7,217 nt of DNA from Fimbriimonadaceae bacterium (GTDB lineage Bacteria > Armatimonadota > Fimbriimonadia > Fimbriimonadales > Fimbriimonadaceae). The stretch spans positions 1 to 7,217 of the forward strand of contig JANWJY010000185.1 in assembly GCA_025451715.1 (NCBI GenBank), in the 5' to 3' direction. Under the pieces are notes generated by a model. That model was not told where the DNA came from. It saw only the letters and a list, made by a program, of their open reading frames with translations, and did no database searches. Below are positions 6,991-7,217 of this stretch, in pieces (position 1 is the stretch's first letter; every line of letters starts with the position of its first letter). The translations under genes were made by a program, and so were the position numbers.

Positions 6991-7217
6991 ATGGCCTCAT
7001 ACAAACTGTCGCCGCGCGAAATCGAGATCGTAAACCTGGCTATCGAGGGGCTGACCAACGAAGCCATCGCCAACCAGCTCAACCTGAGCGTCGGAACGGT
7101 CAACACGTATTGGAGCCGTGTAAGGCTCAAGGTGGGCGGCACCGCCCGCACCGACACGGTAGCCAAGGTCATTGCCGACCGGGCCGACGAGCGCCAGCGC
7201 GACCGTGCGGCACAGCC
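6991..7217 (+). CDS. Regulator B: LuxR/GerE-type HTH protein, N-terminal 75 residues (runs off window)
   Basis: The frame from ATG at 6991 is open to the right edge. It encodes LSPREIEIVNLAIEGLTNEAIA, recognition helix SVGTVNTYWSRVRLKVGG (33-50), then RTDTVAKVIADRADER. It is closest to regulator A: both start MASY, the recognition-helix regions match, and a near-identical DNA block spans the codons for IANQLNLSVGTVNTYWSR. The C-terminal part is missing; by analogy it should carry a PAS-like domain, which cannot be checked here. The ribosome binding site is weak (CGGGAT at 6979-6984 region), unlike genes A and C, so translation may depend on the leader. It is divergent from the kinase operon and 359 bp from regulator C. 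Confidence 0.82.
   Translation, partial: MASYKLSPREIEIVNLAIEGLTNEAIANQLNLSVGTVNTYWSRVRLKVGGTARTDTVAKVIADRADERQRDRAAQ

Overview
The window is bacterial, moderately to highly GC-rich by eye, and built mainly of signal transduction genes. It looks like an environmental bacterium with a large two-component repertoire. Codon bias, frequent TTG/GTG starts, Shine-Dalgarno sites and short overlaps all fit this. The sequence does not fix the phylum. A di-haem cytochrome peroxidase-like tail beside multi-PAS hybrid kinases would suit several phyla (Armatimonadota, Planctomycetota, Acidobacteriota, Proteobacteria), and I do not choose among them.

Layout. At the left edge is the 3' end of a c-type cytochrome of the MauG/cytochrome c peroxidase type (2-367, +), followed by a 15-bp hairpin. 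Next is a single-domain rhodanese gene (583-918, +), also followed by a hairpin. Regulator A (1133-1735, +) follows; it has an N-terminal LuxR/GerE-type helix-turn-helix and a C-terminal PAS-like domain. It converges, with a 22-bp gap, on a tight four-gene minus-strand operon. In transcription order the operon encodes regulator C (6631-6011; HTH-PAS), hybrid kinase HK1 (5999-3576; PAS-PAS-HisKA-HATPase-REC-REC), a stand-alone receiver (3583-3197), and HK2 (3200-1758; orphan HisKA-like piece-REC-coiled coil-HisKA-HATPase). Two of its gene junctions overlap, and both downstream genes start with TTG. Regulator B (6991 to the right edge, +) diverges from the operon and is cut off after its HTH.

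How the parts may work together. None of the operon proteins has an evident membrane segment or signal peptide, so sensing is probably cytoplasmic. HK1 and HK2 bring two kinase cores and three receivers, and the stand-alone protein adds a fourth. There is no canonical Hpt domain and no receiver linked to a DNA-binding output. The only DNA-binding proteins are the HTH-PAS regulators A, B and C, which lack receivers. The link between the phosphorelay and transcription is therefore not explained by known domain logic.

The most interesting signal is non-coding. Genes A and B, almost 6 kb apart, share an upstream cassette. It has an extended -10 promoter preceded by TTTCCTGTA, and a leader of about 90-100 nt that carries a conserved palindrome (CCACACMGGTGTGG) and a second potential stem in which an A-T pair in one copy is replaced by a G-T pair in the other. 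This looks like a duplicated regulator plus its control region, either an operator or a structured 5' UTR. The minus-strand operon instead has a different perfect dyad (CTGTCAGT-N6-ACTGACAG) upstream of its likely promoter.
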